Positions 61,841-64,000 of a DNA stretch of 64,000 nt are shown here, one piece after another (position 1 is the stretch's first letter; the number at the start of each line of letters is the position of its first letter). The position numbers were made by a program, and so were the translations under genes. The stretch is from Gymnopilus junonius (lineage: Eukaryota > Basidiomycota > Agaricomycetes > Agaricales > Galerinaceae), in the NCBI GenBank assembly GCA_015501075.1, contig JADNYJ010000015.1, positions 310,001 to 374,000 of the forward strand. The letters run 5' to 3'. A model generated the notes under the pieces. It saw nothing but the letters and a program-made list of their open reading frames with translations, was not told the DNA's origin and searched no databases.

Positions 61841-63359
61841 ATGGCCTCCATCGCTCGCACTGCCTCCCAATCTCTCCGTGCTGCCTCTCGTCGTGCAGCC
61901 CGCTCCCTGCCCACCGTGGCTGTCAAGCCTGCCCAGGCTGCCTCCTACTCCCTCCTTGCCCGGGCTGCTGCTGCCAAGGCTGCCCAACGCGCGCCTGTAG
62001 CTGTGAGTCATAACTTTAAAAAAATTGAAATATGTATTGTTTTACTGACGACGATGGCAGGGCACGCGTGGTGTCAAGACCCTTGACTTTGCCGGCACAA
62101 AAGAGGTCGTCTATGAGCGCAGCGACTGGCCCCTGGCTAAACTCCAGGATTACTTCAAGAACGACACCCTAGCCCTCATCGGCTACGGCTCGCAAGGTCA
62201 CGGGCAGGGCCTCAACGCCCGAGACAACGGCCTCAACGTCATTGTCGGTGTCCGAAAAGATGGCGAAAGCTGGAAGCAAGCTGTCGCAGACGGTTGGGTG
62301 CCCGGTGAGACCCTCTTCCCCATCGAAGAGGCCATCAAGAAGGGTACTATCATCATGAACCTGTTGTCCGATGCTGCTCAATCGCAAACCTGGCCTACTA
62401 TTGCCCCCCTCATCACCCCTGGAAAGACTCTCTACTTCTCCCATGGTTTCTCTGTTGTCTTCAAGGAGGACACCAAGGTTGTCCCACCCAAGGATGTGGA
62501 TGTCATCCTTGTCGCACCCAAGGGATCTGGTCGCACTGTCCGCACCCTCTTCAAGGAAGGCCGTGGCATCAACTCCAGCATTGCTGTCTGGCAAGATGTC
62601 ACTGGCAAGGCCAAGGAGAAGGCTATTGCCCTTGGTGTCGCCGTTGGCTCCGGCTACCTCTACGAGACAACCTTCGAGAAGGAGGTATACTCTGATCTCT
62701 ATGGCGAGCGTGGTGTCGTAAGTGTCTTTGAGTTACGGGTATGCAGACACTAATTATTCCTTTTTATTTTTCTAGCTTATGGGTGCCATTCGTATGTCTC
62801 ATTTCTTTTTGCAAACCATGTAACATCCTGCTGACTCTTGTTGACAGAGGGTCTGTTCTTGGCTCAATATCAAGTTCTCCGTAAGAACGGCCACTCACCA
62901 TCTGAGGCCTTCAACGAGACCGTTGAGGAGGCTACTCAATCCCTCTATCCCTTGATCGGCCAAAAAGGGTGAGTTTATTTATAGGCTTGATATCTACCTC
63001 GGAATACCTGACGTCTTGCTAGCATGGACTACATGTACAATGCCTGCTCAACTACAGCCCGCCGTGGTGCTCTTGACTGGGCTCCCATCTTCGAGAAGAC
63101 CAACCTTCCTGTCTTCGAGAAGCTATACGAGAGCGTGAAGAATGGAACCGAGACCAGGAAATCTCTGGAATTCAATGGACGTTCAACGTACCGTCAGGAC
63201 CTTGCCAAGGAATTGGCTGAGATCGACAACCAAGAGATCTGGCGTGCTGGTATGTGTTACAATGATTTTCTATTCCAAAATATATTGAATGTCTTTATTT
63301 GTATTTTAGGCAAAGTCGTGCGGTCACTGCGCCCTGACTACAAGCCTGAATCTGAGTAA
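61841..63359 (+). CDS. ILV5: acetohydroxyacid reductoisomerase, mitochondrial
   Basis: Second step of valine and isoleucine synthesis: NADPH- and Mg-dependent isomeroreduction of acetolactate. The start at 61841 gives a classical Arg/Ala/Ser presequence (MASIARTASQSLRAASRRAA). NADPH-binding motif: LALIGYGSQGHGQGLNARDN. Further landmarks are NLLSDAAQSQTWP, HGFSVVFKED, DVILVAPKGSGRTVRTLF, the Mg-binding region YSDLYGERGVLMGA and SEAFNETVEEATQSLYPLI (catalytic Glu residues), then YNACSTTARRGALDW. It ends RSLRPDYKPESE with TAA at 63357-63359. Introns are near 62002-62060, 62718-62775, 62793-62847, 62968-63022 and 63250-63308. Complete by comparison with the fungal short-form enzyme. Confidence 0.96.
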
Positions 63360-63668
63360 TTTCGTAGACGGGGACGTCTGACCTCAAAAGTACTTAACAG
63401 TACACGATCTTAGTCGCATTCATTATTTTGTATAATAGATATACCAAGCACTTCTACTCCTGCTGGGTTTGTTGATTTAAGTAATGTAATTTTGGGTTTC
63501 GACGAAGGCACTTTGAGCCAATTTGCTTTATTTAGATCAATTGTGAGAAACGCGTACTTGAGGTCGTTGACGACTCATCGCAGCACGATGCTGCGTCACT
63601 TGAACTACAACATTCTTCATAATTTTATGACTTCTCCTTAGACTTGACCTCTTCACTTCTGTACCAAT
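63360..63668. other. intergenic region between ILV5 and VPS34
   Basis: About 310 bases with no gene. Holds the ILV5 3' UTR (TATAATAGATATACC near 63431) and the promoter of the next gene. Confidence 0.4.
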
Positions 63669-64000
63669 ATGGATAAAGACAATCGAGACGATTTTACGTT
63701 TGCAAAGCTTTCGGACCTCAAGCTGCCCGTAACTTTTAGGATGTAAGCTAGAGGCTCCTCTTACCGCGCGTTAATGGGACTAGCGTCCATTATCTGAACT
63801 CTCTTGTATTGATGTAGATCACAGCTAGAGGGCAATCGAAAGCCTAGGTCTTTCACCGAGCTACTAGAGCACCCCGAACTTCGATTCCAAGGCGTACAAT
63901 CTTCGTGCGTTTTTCCGAGCTTTGGGTTATGTTGTGGAATAACCTCAAGCTTGAAGCACTCTGTCAGATCTCTACGTTACATGCCAACTGGTGGCGGATA
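63669..64000 (+). CDS. VPS34: VPS34 phosphatidylinositol 3-kinase, 5' part
   Basis: The ATG at 63669-63671 begins MDKDNRDDFTFAKLSDLKLP, then VTFR at the end of exon 1. A GTAAGC donor and an acceptor near 63820 lead to SQLEGNRKPRSFTELLEHPE and LRFQGVQSS, after which another intron begins (GTGCGT, ~63904). This matches the start of the C2 domain of class III PI 3-kinases, in which a leading beta strand is followed by the SLEG motif and a (D/N)PEL-type segment. The kinase makes PI3P on endosomes and autophagosomes. Only the first ~70 residues fall in the window; the lipid-kinase domain lies beyond it, so this call rests on a short match. Confidence 0.7.

Overview
The window is nuclear DNA of a mushroom-forming basidiomycete (probably Agaricomycetes). 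Nearly every gene is cut by many short GT-AG introns of about 45-70 bases, genes lie on both strands with short spacers, and the recognisable proteins are fungal: alpha-aminoadipate lysine genes, a basidiomycete-type sesquiterpene synthase, Ras with a CAAX box, a hybrid histidine kinase and a Mug190-like SMP/C2 protein. I saw no prokaryotic, viral or CRISPR features. Gene models were spliced by eye; where I summed exon lengths the total was a multiple of three.

Layout. 0-9.3 kb: hybrid histidine kinase (+), homocitrate synthase (-), VPS71/ZNHIT1-like SWR1 subunit (-). 9.5-14.9 kb: one reading frame joining a cystathionine beta-lyase to a mevalonate kinase (+), tail-to-tail with a sesquiterpene synthase (-). 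15-18 kb: gene-poor stretch with unrecognised, probably decaying coding fragments (-). 18-20.4 kb: RPB5 (-) and SWD2/WDR82 (+) diverging from an 80-base spacer. 20.8-22.1 kb: pseudogene of a DUF4140/DUF4139 protein, then a small TA-flanked inverted-repeat element. 22.7-26.4 kb: ThDP-dependent acetolactate-synthase-like enzyme (-) and TRAP-alpha (+). 28.5-34.6 kb: Ras (+), CIA30/NDUFAF1 (-), an 812-base inverted-repeat element, a seven-helix receptor (-). 35-40.4 kb: DNA polymerase eta (-) and a Rieske/FAD AIFM3-like oxidoreductase (-). 40.6-44.7 kb: an RWDD2-like C-terminal fragment, a MYND-finger gene carrying a 643-base Harbinger-like element in an intron, and a broken membrane-protein gene. 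44.8-53.6 kb: Mug190-like protein (-), DUF1295 membrane protein (-), SDE2 (+), homoaconitase (+). 53.7-57.3 kb: degenerate kinase-like gene (+), trimethyllysine dioxygenase-like gene (-). 57.4-63.4 kb: coiled-coil/tandem-repeat protein with an apparent frameshift (+), acetohydroxyacid reductoisomerase (+). The right edge holds the first exons of a VPS34 PI 3-kinase (+).

How the genes relate. The window mixes amino-acid synthesis (two early lysine steps, a methionine-pathway lyase, one branched-chain step) with isoprenoid supply (mevalonate kinase) and use (sesquiterpene synthase). The most unusual object is the beta-lyase/mevalonate kinase fusion: one uninterrupted exon carries the end of the first enzyme and the ATP-binding start of the second, with no methionine between them. 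A second theme is three structurally complete short inverted-repeat elements, one of them sitting directly behind a splice donor.
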